Origin: Chryseobacterium sp. 7
Lineage (GTDB): Bacteria > Bacteroidota > Bacteroidia > Flavobacteriales > Weeksellaceae
DNA: 64,000 nt
Direction of reading: 5' to 3'
Assembly (NCBI RefSeq): GCF_003663845.1
Contig: NZ_RCCA01000001.1
Location: 1,612,001-1,676,000 of the forward strand
Shown here one piece after another: positions 17,737 to 27,310 of the stretch. The notes under the pieces were generated by a model. It worked only from the letters and a program-made list of their open reading frames with translations. It did not search any database and was not told where the DNA came from. Position 1 is the stretch's first letter; each line of letters starts with the position of its first letter. Both the position numbers and the translations under genes were made by a program.

Positions 17737-18768
17737 ATGAAAAAGATTTTCTCCATTTTATTGATGTCTTTAGGACTTACAGCGTTTTCTCAGCAGGTGG
17801 AAAGTATTGAAACTATTCTTAATGATAAAATCAGTATCAGGGCTATTGAGCTGTATGATCATAAAGTGTGGTACAGTGGTACAGATTCCAAATTTGGGTT
17901 CGTGGATCTTCAAGATTATAAAAATCAGAAACAGATAAAGCTGTCGGAAGATAAGCTTCAGTTCAGAACATTGGCACAGGACAAAACTTCCTTTTATGCA
18001 ATTAATATCGAAAGTCCCGCATATTTTTTTAAAATTGATAAAAAAGATCTGAAATCTCAGGTTGTTTTTAAAGATACTGCCAAAACCGCTTTTTATGATG
18101 CCTTACATTTTGTAAAAGACGGATATGGTATAACGTTCAGTGATCCGGATAAAAATCTTTTGATGAAACTGGCATTATTGTTCCCGCAAAAGAAAATGTA
18201 TGAGCTATGGAATCCTCCCATCAGCAATCATGAAAAGTTAAAGCTGAAAGAAGGGGAGGCCGCATTTGCTGCCAGCAATACCAATATTGCTTCCTACAAA
18301 GATATCCTTTGGATTGCAACCGGTGGAAAAGCTTCCAGAATTTTTAAGCAGAAAGGATTAGATTGGAAAATTATTGAAACTCCTTTTATCCAGGGAGAAT
18401 CTTCACAGGGAATGTATTCTATAGATTTTTATGAAGATAAGTTCGGGATTGCGGTTGGAGGAGATTATACCAGACAGGAAGCTAACGTCAATAATATGGC
18501 AACCACTTATGATGGCGGAGAGACATGGCAGATTCAGGCGTCCGGACAGAATGCGGGCTACAGCACCTGTGTAAAAATTAAACCCGGGTCCAAAGGGAAA
18601 GAGATCATTGCAGTAGGAGACAGGCACATCAGCTATTCTTCAGACTTTGGAAAAACATGGAAGAAAATTTCCGATGAAAAGGGTTTCTTTGTCTGCCAAT
18701 GGATTGATGCTAACAATGTAGCTCTTGCAGGAAATAACAGAATTGCGGTGATGAAATTAAAATTTTAA
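17737..18768 (+). CDS. Exported Asp-box (BNR-like) beta-propeller protein
   Basis: A 343-residue secreted or periplasmic protein. The start at 17737 puts a clear signal peptide (MKKIFSILLM...AFSQ) first; in-frame ATGs at 17713 and 17731 would lie in or just beyond the upstream terminator. The body has repeated beta-blade segments, and the C-terminal third contains two Asp-box motifs, TYDGGETW and SSDFGKTW, as in sialidase/YCF48-type propellers. Catalytic sialidase residues are not apparent, so a binding or assembly role is more likely than glycosidase activity. Relatives are often labelled oxidoreductase, without support in this sequence. Confidence 0.75.
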   Translation: MKKIFSILLMSLGLTAFSQQVESIETILNDKISIRAIELYDHKVWYSGTDSKFGFVDLQDYKNQKQIKLSEDKLQFRTLAQDKTSFYAINIESPAYFFKIDKKDLKSQVVFKDTAKTAFYDALHFVKDGYGITFSDPDKNLLMKLALLFPQKKMYELWNPPISNHEKLKLKEGEAAFAASNTNIASYKDILWIATGGKASRIFKQKGLDWKIIETPFIQGESSQGMYSIDFYEDKFGIAVGGDYTRQEANVNNMATTYDGGETWQIQASGQNAGYSTCVKIKPGSKGKEIIAVGDRHISYSSDFGKTWKKISDEKGFFVCQWIDANNVALAGNNRIAVMKLKF

Positions 18769-18945
18769 ATATCAGATATAGAATTTATCACTATTTGTCA
18801 AAAGCCTGATCATACGTATTTAGACTCATTATAAAATAGAACCTAATATAATTCATAGGCTAAAATTCATAACTAATGGTTAATTTTGTAAGGTGAAATT
18901 TTAATTATGTTAAATTTCATACCCCTATAAAATTTAATTTTCAAA

Positions 18946-20304
18946 ATGAACTCTTTAATAGATAAGTATAATATTCCCGGACCGCGTTACACTTCTTATC
19001 CTACCGTTCCATATTGGGATGAATCTACATTTTCACCGGAAAAGTGGAAGGAAACCGTAATCAGGTCTTTTCATGAAAGCAATGCAGAGGAGGGAATTTC
19101 TATTTATATCCATTTGCCTTTCTGTGAGGCATTGTGTACGTTCTGTGCATGTCATAAACGTATTACGAAACAGCATAGTGTGGAAGTACCTTATCTGGAA
19201 AGCGTTTTGAAAGAGTGGAAACTTTATCTGGATCTTTTCAACGAAAAACCTAAACTTAAAGAATTACACCTTGGTGGAGGTACGCCTACTTTCTTCTCTC
19301 CTGAGAATTTAAGAACATTGCTGGAAGGTATTTTTTCAACAGTAGAGATTGCGGAACATCAGGAATTTTCTTTTGAAGGACACCCAAACAATACTACGAA
19401 AGAGCATCTTCAGACTTTGTACGACCTTGGTTTCAGAAGAGTAAGTTTCGGAGTTCAGGATTATGATCCGAAAGTTCAGAAAGCGATCAATAGAATTCAG
19501 CCATTTGAAAATGTAAAGAATGTTACAGAATGGGCGAAGGAAATTGGTTACAGAGGAATCAGCCATGATCTTGTTTTTGGGTTGCCGCACCAGAATTGGG
19601 ACGCAATGGAACATACAATCAGAAAAACTATGGAGCTGAAGCCAGACAGACTGGCATTCTATTCTTATGCGCATGTTCCATGGGTGAAAGGGGTTGGACA
19701 GAGAGGTTTTGATGAAAATGACCTTCCAAGTGGAGAAGAAAAGCGCCGTTTGTATGAAGATGGTAAAAGACTTCTTCAGGATTTAGGATATATTGAAGTG
19801 GGGATGGATCACTTCTCTCTTGAGCATGATGATCTGTACCAGTCTTTGATTCATAAAAAACTTCACAGAAACTTCATGGGCTATACTTCAAGCAAAACCC
19901 AGTTAATGGTTGGCCTTGGAATGTCTGCTATTTCAGATTCCTGGTATGCTTTTGCCCAGAATATAAAAACCGTTGAAGAATATCAGAAAATGGTGGAAGA
20001 GGGAGAAATTCCTGTTGTAAAAGGGCACGTACTGAGTGAAGAAGATCTTATTGTAAGAAGACATATTCTGAATTTAATGTGCCAGCTTGAAACAACATTT
20101 GACGTCAATAATTCTTTCCCTGAACTTGAAAATGCACTGGAAATGCTGCAAGAAATGGAAAATGACGGTTTGGTTGAGATCAACGGAACCGAAATTAAAA
20201 TTACAGAAGAAGGAAGAGCTTTCACAAGAAACGTAGCTATGGTCTTTGATCTGAGAATGATGAGAAACAAACCGGAAACGAGGATTTTCTCCATGACAAT
20301 ATAA
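18946..20304 (+). CDS. hemN: Oxygen-independent coproporphyrinogen III oxidase
   Basis: A radical-SAM enzyme that decarboxylates coproporphyrinogen III to protoporphyrinogen IX without oxygen, in haem synthesis. The 452-residue protein begins with the HemN-specific RYTSYPTVPYW block and has the cluster motif CEALCTFCAC (Cys60, 64, 67 plus the extra HemN Cys69), a glycine-rich GGGTPTF SAM site and the C-terminal HemN domain with EGRAFTRNVAMVFD. The N-terminal block and extra cysteine separate it from HemW. It is monocistronic and ends in a strong terminator. Confidence 0.94.
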   Translation: MNSLIDKYNIPGPRYTSYPTVPYWDESTFSPEKWKETVIRSFHESNAEEGISIYIHLPFCEALCTFCACHKRITKQHSVEVPYLESVLKEWKLYLDLFNEKPKLKELHLGGGTPTFFSPENLRTLLEGIFSTVEIAEHQEFSFEGHPNNTTKEHLQTLYDLGFRRVSFGVQDYDPKVQKAINRIQPFENVKNVTEWAKEIGYRGISHDLVFGLPHQNWDAMEHTIRKTMELKPDRLAFYSYAHVPWVKGVGQRGFDENDLPSGEEKRRLYEDGKRLLQDLGYIEVGMDHFSLEHDDLYQSLIHKKLHRNFMGYTSSKTQLMVGLGMSAISDSWYAFAQNIKTVEEYQKMVEEGEIPVVKGHVLSEEDLIVRRHILNLMCQLETTFDVNNSFPELENALEMLQEMENDGLVEINGTEIKITEEGRAFTRNVAMVFDLRMMRNKPETRIFSMTI

Positions 20305-20306
20305 GC

Positions 20307-20337
20307 AAAAAGCGGTTCAGATCTGAACCGCTTTTTT
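20307..20337. terminator. Palindromic bidirectional terminator
   Basis: A near-perfect palindrome AAAAAGCGGTTCAGA / TCTGAACCGCTTTTT directly after hemN. It can also serve the minus-strand sugar-dehydrogenase gene that ends at 20421. Confidence 0.85.
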
Positions 20338-20420
20338 ATTGGCTTTAAGATTTTAGTTGAAATACTTTATTGCTCTCCGGATTAGAGGAACACTTATGCA
20401 TGCCATGTTAAAAAATAGTG

Positions 20421-21788
20421 CTATTTAATAATTAATTTCTGGCTATAAGATTTTAATTCCCCTGATTTTAGATTGATAAAATATACTCCGGCAGGTATTC
20501 CTGAAATATTGATGCCTTTACCGCTTGTGATCTGATCTGTTTCCAATACTTTTCTCCCTTCTGCACTGATAATTTCCAACGTTGCTTTTTTATCTTTCAC
20601 GCCATCAATGAAAATTTCTTTTGAAGCAGGGTTGGGGTAAACTTTGATACTTCCTAAAGTGTTTTCCTGAGTGCCTAAAGTTCCTGTTGAAATTTTAAAT
20701 ATTTTTCCGCTGTTGACGGCTGCTACATACAATCCTTTTTGATAGTCCTCTCCAAAAGTAGAAAAGTTGTTTCCGGAATAAGGAGAAGTCCATGTTATTG
20801 CATTGTTGCTGTCCAGAACTCCGATTTGGGAAGAACAGTAATCCGCGAAGAAATATTTCCCCTGCAGTGTAGGATATTGAGTTCCTCTGTATACATAACC
20901 GCCCGTGATGGAACATTTTCCTCCCGAATGATCATATACCGCAATAGGAAAAGTCATTGTAGCCTGTGCTGCACATCCTGTGGTATTGTAGGTGTTATTT
21001 CCTTCATAGCAGCGCCAGCCATAATTTAATCCGGCAGTAGTAATGGGCATTTTGTTGATTTCTTCAATGGCTCCTTGTCCCACATCTGCAATCATAACAT
21101 TTCCTGTAGTCAGGTCAAAGGAAAATTTCCATCCGTTTCTAAGACCATAAGCCCAAATTTCGTCTGAGCCATCCACATCTGCTCCTGCAAAAGGGTTATC
21201 AGGTGGAATATTGTAAGGCCCAGTGGCATCTACATCTATTCTCAGCATTTTTCCCAGCAGCGAATTTTTGTTTTGGGCATTATTATTGGGGTCACCGCCA
21301 CTTCCTCCGTCTCCGGTGATGATCCAGAGTTTTCCGTCAGGAGCAAAATGAATGCTTCCTCCATTGTGATTGTCGAAAGGTTTGGGAATGTTCAGCAAGA
21401 TTTTTTCGGAAGCAGGGTCGGCTACGTTTGAATCTGTGGAACTTACACTGTATCTGGCAACAATAATGTTTCCCGAAGGATTGTTATAATACACAAAAAA
21501 ATACCCGTTGGTAGAGTATTGTGGATGAAATGCAAGTCCCAAAAGGCCTCTTTCGCCTCCAAAAACAATTTTAGAACTGATGTTCAGAAAATTGGTTGCG
21601 TTAATTGTCCCGTTAGGTTGAATAATTTTAATGATACCGTTCTGCTGTACCACAAAAAGCCGGCTGTCATTGGCATTCGTAATCTCTACAGGACTCGTAA
21701 GCCCTGTCACAAATTCTTCCAAATTAATGCTTTGAGAATTAACAATTAAGGAAGAAAAAATACTGATGCTAAAAAGTAGTTTTTTCAT
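20421..21788 (-). CDS. PQQ-dependent sugar (glucose/sorbosone-type) dehydrogenase with T9SS domain
   Basis: A 455-residue exported quinoprotein oxidising a sugar or sugar-like alcohol outside the cytoplasm. A signal peptide (about 1-18) precedes a six-bladed GSDH-type propeller (about 25-365), with RGLLGLAFHP, the catalytic-site segment HNGGSIHFAPDGKLW, and ITGDGGSGGDPNNNAQ. The last 75 residues (IKVYPNPASKE...KLIIK) are a type A T9SS sorting domain, so the enzyme is predicted to sit at the cell surface. The electron acceptor is not evident locally. The nearest relatives in the family also include aldose dehydrogenases of broad specificity. Confidence 0.88.
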   Translation of the reverse strand: MKKLLFSISIFSSLIVNSQSINLEEFVTGLTSPVEITNANDSRLFVVQQNGIIKIIQPNGTINATNFLNISSKIVFGGERGLLGLAFHPQYSTNGYFFVYYNNPSGNIIVARYSVSSTDSNVADPASEKILLNIPKPFDNHNGGSIHFAPDGKLWIITGDGGSGGDPNNNAQNKNSLLGKMLRIDVDATGPYNIPPDNPFAGADVDGSDEIWAYGLRNGWKFSFDLTTGNVMIADVGQGAIEEINKMPITTAGLNYGWRCYEGNNTYNTTGCAAQATMTFPIAVYDHSGGKCSITGGYVYRGTQYPTLQGKYFFADYCSSQIGVLDSNNAITWTSPYSGNNFSTFGEDYQKGLYVAAVNSGKIFKISTGTLGTQENTLGSIKVYPNPASKEIFIDGVKDKKATLEIISAEGRKVLETDQITSGKGINISGIPAGVYFINLKSGELKSYSQKLIIK

Positions 21789-21968
21789 AATATTTTGAGA
21801 GTTAGAGTGTTGAAGAAGTGAATGAAAATTTTATACCAATCAGATTTTGAAGACTTCACTATGATAGCAAGAAAAAATTGTTAAATCTTAAATAGAAATC
21901 ACAATACCAATATATCTGAAAATAAACCATTTCTGTTGTTAAAAATTCATAAAATACAAGAAAATCAT

Positions 21969-21976
21969 TATATTTG
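21969..21976 (+). promoter_or_regulatory. Candidate -7 element for secDF
   Basis: TATATTTG matches TAnnTTTG, 29 bp before the secDF ATG. No TTTG is present at the right distance, so only the -7 half is supported. Confidence 0.4.
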
Positions 21977-22005
21977 CCGACTTAATTTAACGTAGTTATA
22001 ACAAA

Positions 22006-24915
22006 ATGCAAGGAAAAGGACTTATTACAATTGTCGCTATTGTACTAGGGTTGATTTGCTTAAACGAGCTATTACCAACATGGTACGCCAGCAAAATTGA
22101 AAAGCAGGCAACTGCTATTGCAGGAGACAATCCGGAGAAGTATCAGAAAGAAATTACAAGACTTTCTAAGGATACTTTGAATTTAGGATTCACTAAACTT
22201 TATTACACTAAAGCCAAAGACAAGGAAATGAAACTTGGTCTTGACTTAAAAGGAGGGATCAACGTTCTTTTGGAGATCAACCAAAGAGATCTTGTGAATG
22301 ATTTAACCAATTATTCTACCAATCCTGTTCTTATTGAGGCTTTAAACAAAACTGATGAAGCACAGAAGAATTCTACAAGACCTTACATCGACAACTTCTT
22401 TGACCAGTTCGATGTAGTTAACAAAGCTAAAGGAACAAACCTTAAGTTGGCAGATCCGGAAATTTTCGGAAATACAACCCTTACTGAGGTGAAGTACAAT
22501 ACTCCTGATGAGCAGGTGAAAAGCATTGTTAAAAGAAAAATTGATGCGTCTGTAGGAACAGCTTTCGAGGTGATCAGAACGAGAATTGACAAGCTTGGAG
22601 CCATCCAGCCAAACGTTCAGAGAGTACCTGGTACCGCTAGAATTTCTGTGGAAATGCCTGGTATGAAGGACATCGATAAAGTGAAGAAAATGCTTCAGAC
22701 TTCTGCAAAACTTCAGTTCTGGGAAGTACAGCAGGTTCCTGAAATTGCACCTTATTTCCAGACTTTGACCACTATGGTTGCTGCAAAAGGAGATTCTATG
22801 GGAGTGGCAAAGAATGTGAACTTCATGAACCTTTTACAGCTTGACAAATTAAGAACGAATGGTGTTGCCAACGTAAAACTATCTGATACTGCAGTTGTAA
22901 ACAAGATTTTGAACAGCAAAGTAGGGCAGTCTTTACGTCCGTCCAACATTAAATATACCCAGTTCATGTGGGGATACAAACCTGAAGCTACAGATGCTGA
23001 AAGCTTAGTATTGTATGCTATCAGAGGTAACATCAACCAAAAAGCTCCGGTAGACGGTGCTGTGGAAACTGCAAATATCAGCTACGATGAACTAAGCAGA
23101 GTAGTGGTAGACATGCAGATGGACTCTAAAGGAGCTAAAGAATGGAAAACATTAACGGAGAAAAACGTTGGAAAACCGGTTGCAGTAACTCTCGATAACA
23201 GAGTATATACAGCTCCGAATGTTGTAGGTGCTATTCCTAACGGTAGAACTCAGATCTCTGGTAACTTCTCTCAGGAAGAAGCTAAGGAATTAGTAGACGT
23301 ATTAGGTGCTGGTAAATTGCCTGCAGGTGCAAAAGTAGTTCAGGCTACCGTTGTAGGTCCGTCTTTAGGACAGGAGGCTATTGATTCAGGTTTAATGTCG
23401 TTCATTATTGCATTTGCTATTATCATTGTGTATATCATTTTCTACTACGGTGGAGCTGGGGTATATGCGGTAATTGCAATGGTGATCAACTTATTCTATA
23501 TTTTCGGTATTATGGATTCTGGTGACTTTACACTTACACTTCCAGGTATCGCGGGTATCGTTCTTACCATGGCAGTAGCGGTGGATACGAACGTTATCAT
23601 TTATGAAAGAACTAAAGAAGAATTATTTGCAGGGAAAAGTATTCTTGAAGCTTACAAAGATGGTTTCAAACATGCATTGAATGCGATTATTGACGGTCAC
23701 ACTACGACTTTCTTAACGGCAGTTGTATTGTTCTTCTTCGGAACAGGACCTATTAAAGGTTTTGCACTGACGTTGATGATCGGTATTCTAATGACATTAT
23801 TTACCTCTGTACTTCTTTCAAGAGTAATGATCTTCTCAAGATTAAACAAAGGAAAAGGTCTTTCTGTATGGACTCCGGCTACGAAGAACCTGTTCAGAAA
23901 TACCTGGATCGATTTCATTGGAAAGAGAAAATATGCATACATCGTTTCTGCTGTTCTTACAGTAGTGTGTATCATTTCAATCGCAACTCACGGTTTCAAA
24001 TACGGTATCGACTTTACCGGAGGGAGAAATTACGTAGTTAGATTTGATAAAGATGTAAAAGCTGAAGATGTAGAAGATAAATTAGTAGCTTTATTCAAAA
24101 CTGAAGATGGTAAAAACTCTTCTGTAGAAGCTAAAACTTTCGGAAACAACAAGCAATTAAAGATTTCTACAGATTACCTTATTGAGGACGAATCTTTAAA
24201 GGCTGACCAGATTATTGAACAAAAACTATTCGAAGGTTTAAAATCAAACTTACCGGCAGGAACTACACTGAAAGATTTCAAATCTGCTGATAAAGACCAC
24301 GCAGGAATTATTTCTTCAGAGAAAGTAGGACCTTCTGTTGCTGACGATATCCAGACTCACGGGATCTATGCCGTATTGGCTGCATTAGCAATGATCTTTA
24401 TCTATATCTTAATAAGATTTAGAAAATGGCAGTTCTCTCTTGGAGCGGTTGCTGCCCTATTCCATGATGCGGTTATTATCTTAGGAGCCTATTCATTGCT
24501 TCACAAGTATATGCCATTCAACATGGAGATCAACCAGGATTTCATTGCTGCGATCCTTACCGTATTAGGATACTCAATTAACGATACGGTAATTATTTTC
24601 GACAGAATTAGAGAATACCTGAGAGAGAAAAAATCTTTAACATTAGCAGGTCTGTTTGATGACTCTATCTCAAGTACATTGGGTAGAACATTCAACACCT
24701 CGTTCACTACGATTTTGGTGATCCTTGCGATCTTCATCTTTGGGGGGGATAACCTGAGAGGATTCATGTTTGCAATGCTAATCGGTATTGGATTCGGTAC
24801 TTACTCATCCATATTTATTGCGTCTGCAATTGCTTATGATTTCCTTAAAACAGGAAAAGAAGATGAAGTACATGGGAAATCCACTTCTGCTAAAGAAGAA
24901 CTTGCTTCAAAGTAA
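22006..24915 (+). CDS. secDF: Fused protein translocase subunit SecDF
   Basis: A proton-driven accessory of the Sec translocon that pulls exported proteins across the inner membrane; most signal-peptide proteins in this window would depend on it. The 969-residue protein is a natural SecD-SecF fusion. The SecD half has the first helix at about 7-25, LGLDLKGGINVLLEI (about 77-91), a large periplasmic P1 region and helices from about 460 to 615. The SecF half starts near residue 640 with its own helix, GIDFTGGRNYVVRF and a six-helix RND core ending near 955. Fusion of the two is usual in Bacteroidetes. It is monocistronic. Confidence 0.96.
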   Translation: MQGKGLITIVAIVLGLICLNELLPTWYASKIEKQATAIAGDNPEKYQKEITRLSKDTLNLGFTKLYYTKAKDKEMKLGLDLKGGINVLLEINQRDLVNDLTNYSTNPVLIEALNKTDEAQKNSTRPYIDNFFDQFDVVNKAKGTNLKLADPEIFGNTTLTEVKYNTPDEQVKSIVKRKIDASVGTAFEVIRTRIDKLGAIQPNVQRVPGTARISVEMPGMKDIDKVKKMLQTSAKLQFWEVQQVPEIAPYFQTLTTMVAAKGDSMGVAKNVNFMNLLQLDKLRTNGVANVKLSDTAVVNKILNSKVGQSLRPSNIKYTQFMWGYKPEATDAESLVLYAIRGNINQKAPVDGAVETANISYDELSRVVVDMQMDSKGAKEWKTLTEKNVGKPVAVTLDNRVYTAPNVVGAIPNGRTQISGNFSQEEAKELVDVLGAGKLPAGAKVVQATVVGPSLGQEAIDSGLMSFIIAFAIIIVYIIFYYGGAGVYAVIAMVINLFYIFGIMDSGDFTLTLPGIAGIVLTMAVAVDTNVIIYERTKEELFAGKSILEAYKDGFKHALNAIIDGHTTTFLTAVVLFFFGTGPIKGFALTLMIGILMTLFTSVLLSRVMIFSRLNKGKGLSVWTPATKNLFRNTWIDFIGKRKYAYIVSAVLTVVCIISIATHGFKYGIDFTGGRNYVVRFDKDVKAEDVEDKLVALFKTEDGKNSSVEAKTFGNNKQLKISTDYLIEDESLKADQIIEQKLFEGLKSNLPAGTTLKDFKSADKDHAGIISSEKVGPSVADDIQTHGIYAVLAALAMIFIYILIRFRKWQFSLGAVAALFHDAVIILGAYSLLHKYMPFNMEINQDFIAAILTVLGYSINDTVIIFDRIREYLREKKSLTLAGLFDDSISSTLGRTFNTSFTTILVILAIFIFGGDNLRGFMFAMLIGIGFGTYSSIFIASAIAYDFLKTGKEDEVHGKSTSAKEELASK

Positions 24916-24936
24916 TACAAACTACAATAAATTAGT

Positions 24937-24968
24937 AAAGACCGTTTCGAAAGAAACGGTCTTTTTTT
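24937..24968 (+). terminator. Terminator after secDF (GAAA tetraloop)
   Basis: A 12-bp stem AAAGACCGTTTC / GAAACGGTCTTT with a GAAA loop and seven Ts, 21 bp after the secDF stop. Confidence 0.9.
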
Positions 24969-25224
24969 GTTCATATATGGATTAGTCCATTTTTAGATAA
25001 TTTGTATGCATTACATAGCATAGCTTTTGATTAAAGTTAATTTAAATAATCACCATATGGTAGAATTATGTTTAATAATTCCAACTGTTTTGATTAATTT
25101 TTTATATGTAATGCATTGGTAATGAGTCTTTTGTTATAGGTTTGGAAGTGATTTTTTTACGATTAAATGACAATTTATGTAGTAGAATATTTTATCTTTA
25201 CATTAACCAAAACAAAAAACCAAA

Positions 25225-25797
25225 ATGAAAATCGAAAAATTATTCATTACTGTGGCATTACTTGCCGGCAGTTCTCTATTCTCGCAAATCGGGATAGGAA
25301 TTCCCAACCCCGATATGAGTTCTGCATTAGATGTTTCTGACCCCAATAAGGGAGTATTAATCCCTAGAATTTCTGATCTGTCAACAATTACTAATCCGGC
25401 TAACGGTTTGCTGGTGTATGATCTCACTAGACAGGCATTGACACAAAATATAGGAATACCAGCCAGCCCGAATTGGGTACCGATCAGCGGTAATATTGTT
25501 AAATTTTTCTACATGCCTTCCATTAGTATTGATACTTCTACTATGGGTACGGGAAGAACCAAAAATTTATTCCAGCTTTATCAGACTCAGTTTTCCACTC
25601 CTAAAGTATCGAGTACTGGAGCTCCGGCAGGTATCCCTTTCTTTACCAATGCATCAGATTTGTATTATTATGTAACTGATTTTGATAATACGGTTTTAAG
25701 TAATGTAAGTATTGATGCTAACGGAATATTAAGTTATGATGTGATAGGATCAGCCACTGCATGCTCTTTTGTTAATATTGTATTTGTAATCAAGTAG
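25225..25797 (+). CDS. Hypothetical exported protein
   Basis: A 190-residue protein with a signal peptide (about 1-20, ending LFSQ). The mature N-terminus IGIGIPNPDMSSALDVSDPNKG resembles the NPxxSSALDI-type opening common to many flavobacterial surface proteins. The rest is predicted beta-rich with no recognised domain or sorting sequence. It is followed after 85 bp by another exported gene in the same direction. Function unknown. Confidence 0.72.
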   Translation: MKIEKLFITVALLAGSSLFSQIGIGIPNPDMSSALDVSDPNKGVLIPRISDLSTITNPANGLLVYDLTRQALTQNIGIPASPNWVPISGNIVKFFYMPSISIDTSTMGTGRTKNLFQLYQTQFSTPKVSSTGAPAGIPFFTNASDLYYYVTDFDNTVLSNVSIDANGILSYDVIGSATACSFVNIVFVIK

Positions 25798-25882
25798 TTT
25801 TAAATGACATACTGTTTTGTGATCATCCTTACTGAAGGATGAGTATTATCTCGTACACAATTAACTTTTAAAATTTTTGGTG

Positions 25883-27148
25883 ATGAAAATAAATTCAATA
25901 TTACGTTGTGCTCTTACCATGATATGTTTTGTGGTATCCGCCCAATTGTTGTCCCAGGAGATGGTAGTTCTACCCAATGGCGGATGTGGAAGATTGCTGG
26001 ATACCAATACTTCAAGCTCAGATGATGGAGGGCTTCTTTGTATCAGGCTGGGGAAAGAAACCATTAATCCGGATAATATGACGGATACGGACGTGAATTC
26101 ATACGCATCTCTGAAGCCAGGCACAGGTGTTGGAGTCTTTTGCAGTATGTCTTTAGGAGTAGGGACTACCGGAGCCGATTTCCAGGCCAATAAACCTGTT
26201 TATATTGACTTTGCTTCGGATGGTTTTAATTTGTATGCCAGCTTTAATGCAGGAAATTTTGTTTTCTATAACAATGGGCAGGAAGTTTATGTCACTGGAA
26301 TTAATGAACATTTTTTATTAGACCTTGGAGACAACCAGCAGCGCAGGCTCATTAAAGTAACTCCACCGGCAGCTTGGGATGAAGTACGGCTGGTTTTTAA
26401 TGAACTTTTAGGTGCAGGTCTTGTATTCAGCCAAATAAGAGTATATAATATTCTTTCAGAGTATTACCTTGCTCCTATGACGTATCTGTCTCAGCCTACT
26501 GATAAAACTGTAGCTGCCGGGGGATCTGCAACAATGACTGCTGTAATCAATAATATACCTACAGATGAAACTCCTGATAATATTACGTATCAATGGCAGG
26601 TTTTTAACGGCAGCACATGGACTGATCTTACAGATGATACCCATTACAGCAATGTTAATTTATCCACCCTTACCATTAGCAATGCTCCTGTAAATTTTAA
26701 TAATAATCAATACAGAGTGGTGGCGAACTCCAGTTTCAATACCTGCTTCTTCCAGGGAATTTCTGCTGTGGGACGACTTTTTGTCAATTCTGTGAATGCT
26801 CCTGGAACAATTGCAGCAGATCAGACCGTGTGTATGGATATCAGCAATGATCCTGCCCTGTTTACTCAGATTACGGGTGAATTGATATCCGGTTTGGCAG
26901 AATATCAGTGGCAAAGCTCTACAGATAATATTACATTTACAGATATTACGAATGCTACATTCGCCACTTATGACGCTCCGGCCGTTATGCAAACCACTTA
27001 TTACCGGAGAGGAGTAAGATCTGTACTGAATGGTAATATATCTGCCTATCTATATAGTAATGTAGTGAAAGTGATCTTAAAACAAAATTGCCAGATTAAC
27101 GGTATCGTCACCAACAGAGTGATCTGTGCCAGAATGACTCACAATTAA
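25883..27148 (+). CDS. Exported protein with Ig-like repeats
   Basis: A 421-residue exported protein. ATG at 25883 is preferred over in-frame TTG and GTG codons one or two codons upstream. After the signal peptide (about 1-25) there is an N-terminal domain of about 170 residues with Cys pairs, then two Ig-like beta-sandwich repeats (about 185-285 and 290-390). These are marked by the recurring YQWQ motif (ITYQWQVFNGSTW and AEYQWQSSTDNITF) that is typical of Bacteroidetes surface adhesins. No T9SS sorting domain is evident at the C-terminus (ending CARMTHN), so it may be a truncated or periplasmic member of the group. Function unknown; adhesion is a guess. Confidence 0.72.
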   Translation: MKINSILRCALTMICFVVSAQLLSQEMVVLPNGGCGRLLDTNTSSSDDGGLLCIRLGKETINPDNMTDTDVNSYASLKPGTGVGVFCSMSLGVGTTGADFQANKPVYIDFASDGFNLYASFNAGNFVFYNNGQEVYVTGINEHFLLDLGDNQQRRLIKVTPPAAWDEVRLVFNELLGAGLVFSQIRVYNILSEYYLAPMTYLSQPTDKTVAAGGSATMTAVINNIPTDETPDNITYQWQVFNGSTWTDLTDDTHYSNVNLSTLTISNAPVNFNNNQYRVVANSSFNTCFFQGISAVGRLFVNSVNAPGTIAADQTVCMDISNDPALFTQITGELISGLAEYQWQSSTDNITFTDITNATFATYDAPAVMQTTYYRRGVRSVLNGNISAYLYSNVVKVILKQNCQINGIVTNRVICARMTHN

Positions 27149-27173
27149 CAAAAACGAATTTCTTGTTCATGAT

Positions 27174-27216
27174 AAAATCCTGTTTCCAAACAAATATGAA
27201 GCAGGGTTTTGTTTTC
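27174..27216 (+). terminator. Probable terminator
   Basis: Stem AAAATCCTG / CAGGGTTTT with a 19-base loop followed by a T-rich stretch, 25 bp after the Ig-like gene. The large loop makes it weaker than the others in the window. Confidence 0.55.
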
Positions 27217-27296
27217 CTGAATGTTTTAATTTACGAGTTTATATTATACTTCTTTAATACACTACAATTTAGAACCATTATTTTCCAGATTTGATT

Positions 27297-27304
27297 AATT
27301 TTGC
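27297..27304 (+). promoter_or_regulatory. Candidate -7 element of the MFS gene
   Basis: TAATTTTG fits TAnnTTTG and ends six bases before the ATG at 27311. No convincing -33 element was found. Confidence 0.35.
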
Positions 27305-27310
27305 ACCATC

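Noticed and set aside
18796-18820. FNR/CRP-like box upstream of hemN (TTGTCAAAAGCCTGATCA)
   Set aside because: The match to TTGAT-N4-ATCAA is poor and the position is about 130 bp from the gene; not enough to claim oxygen regulation.
22006-24915. Separate secD and secF genes
   Set aside because: A single uninterrupted reading frame covers both domains; fusion is normal in this phylum and no frameshift is seen.
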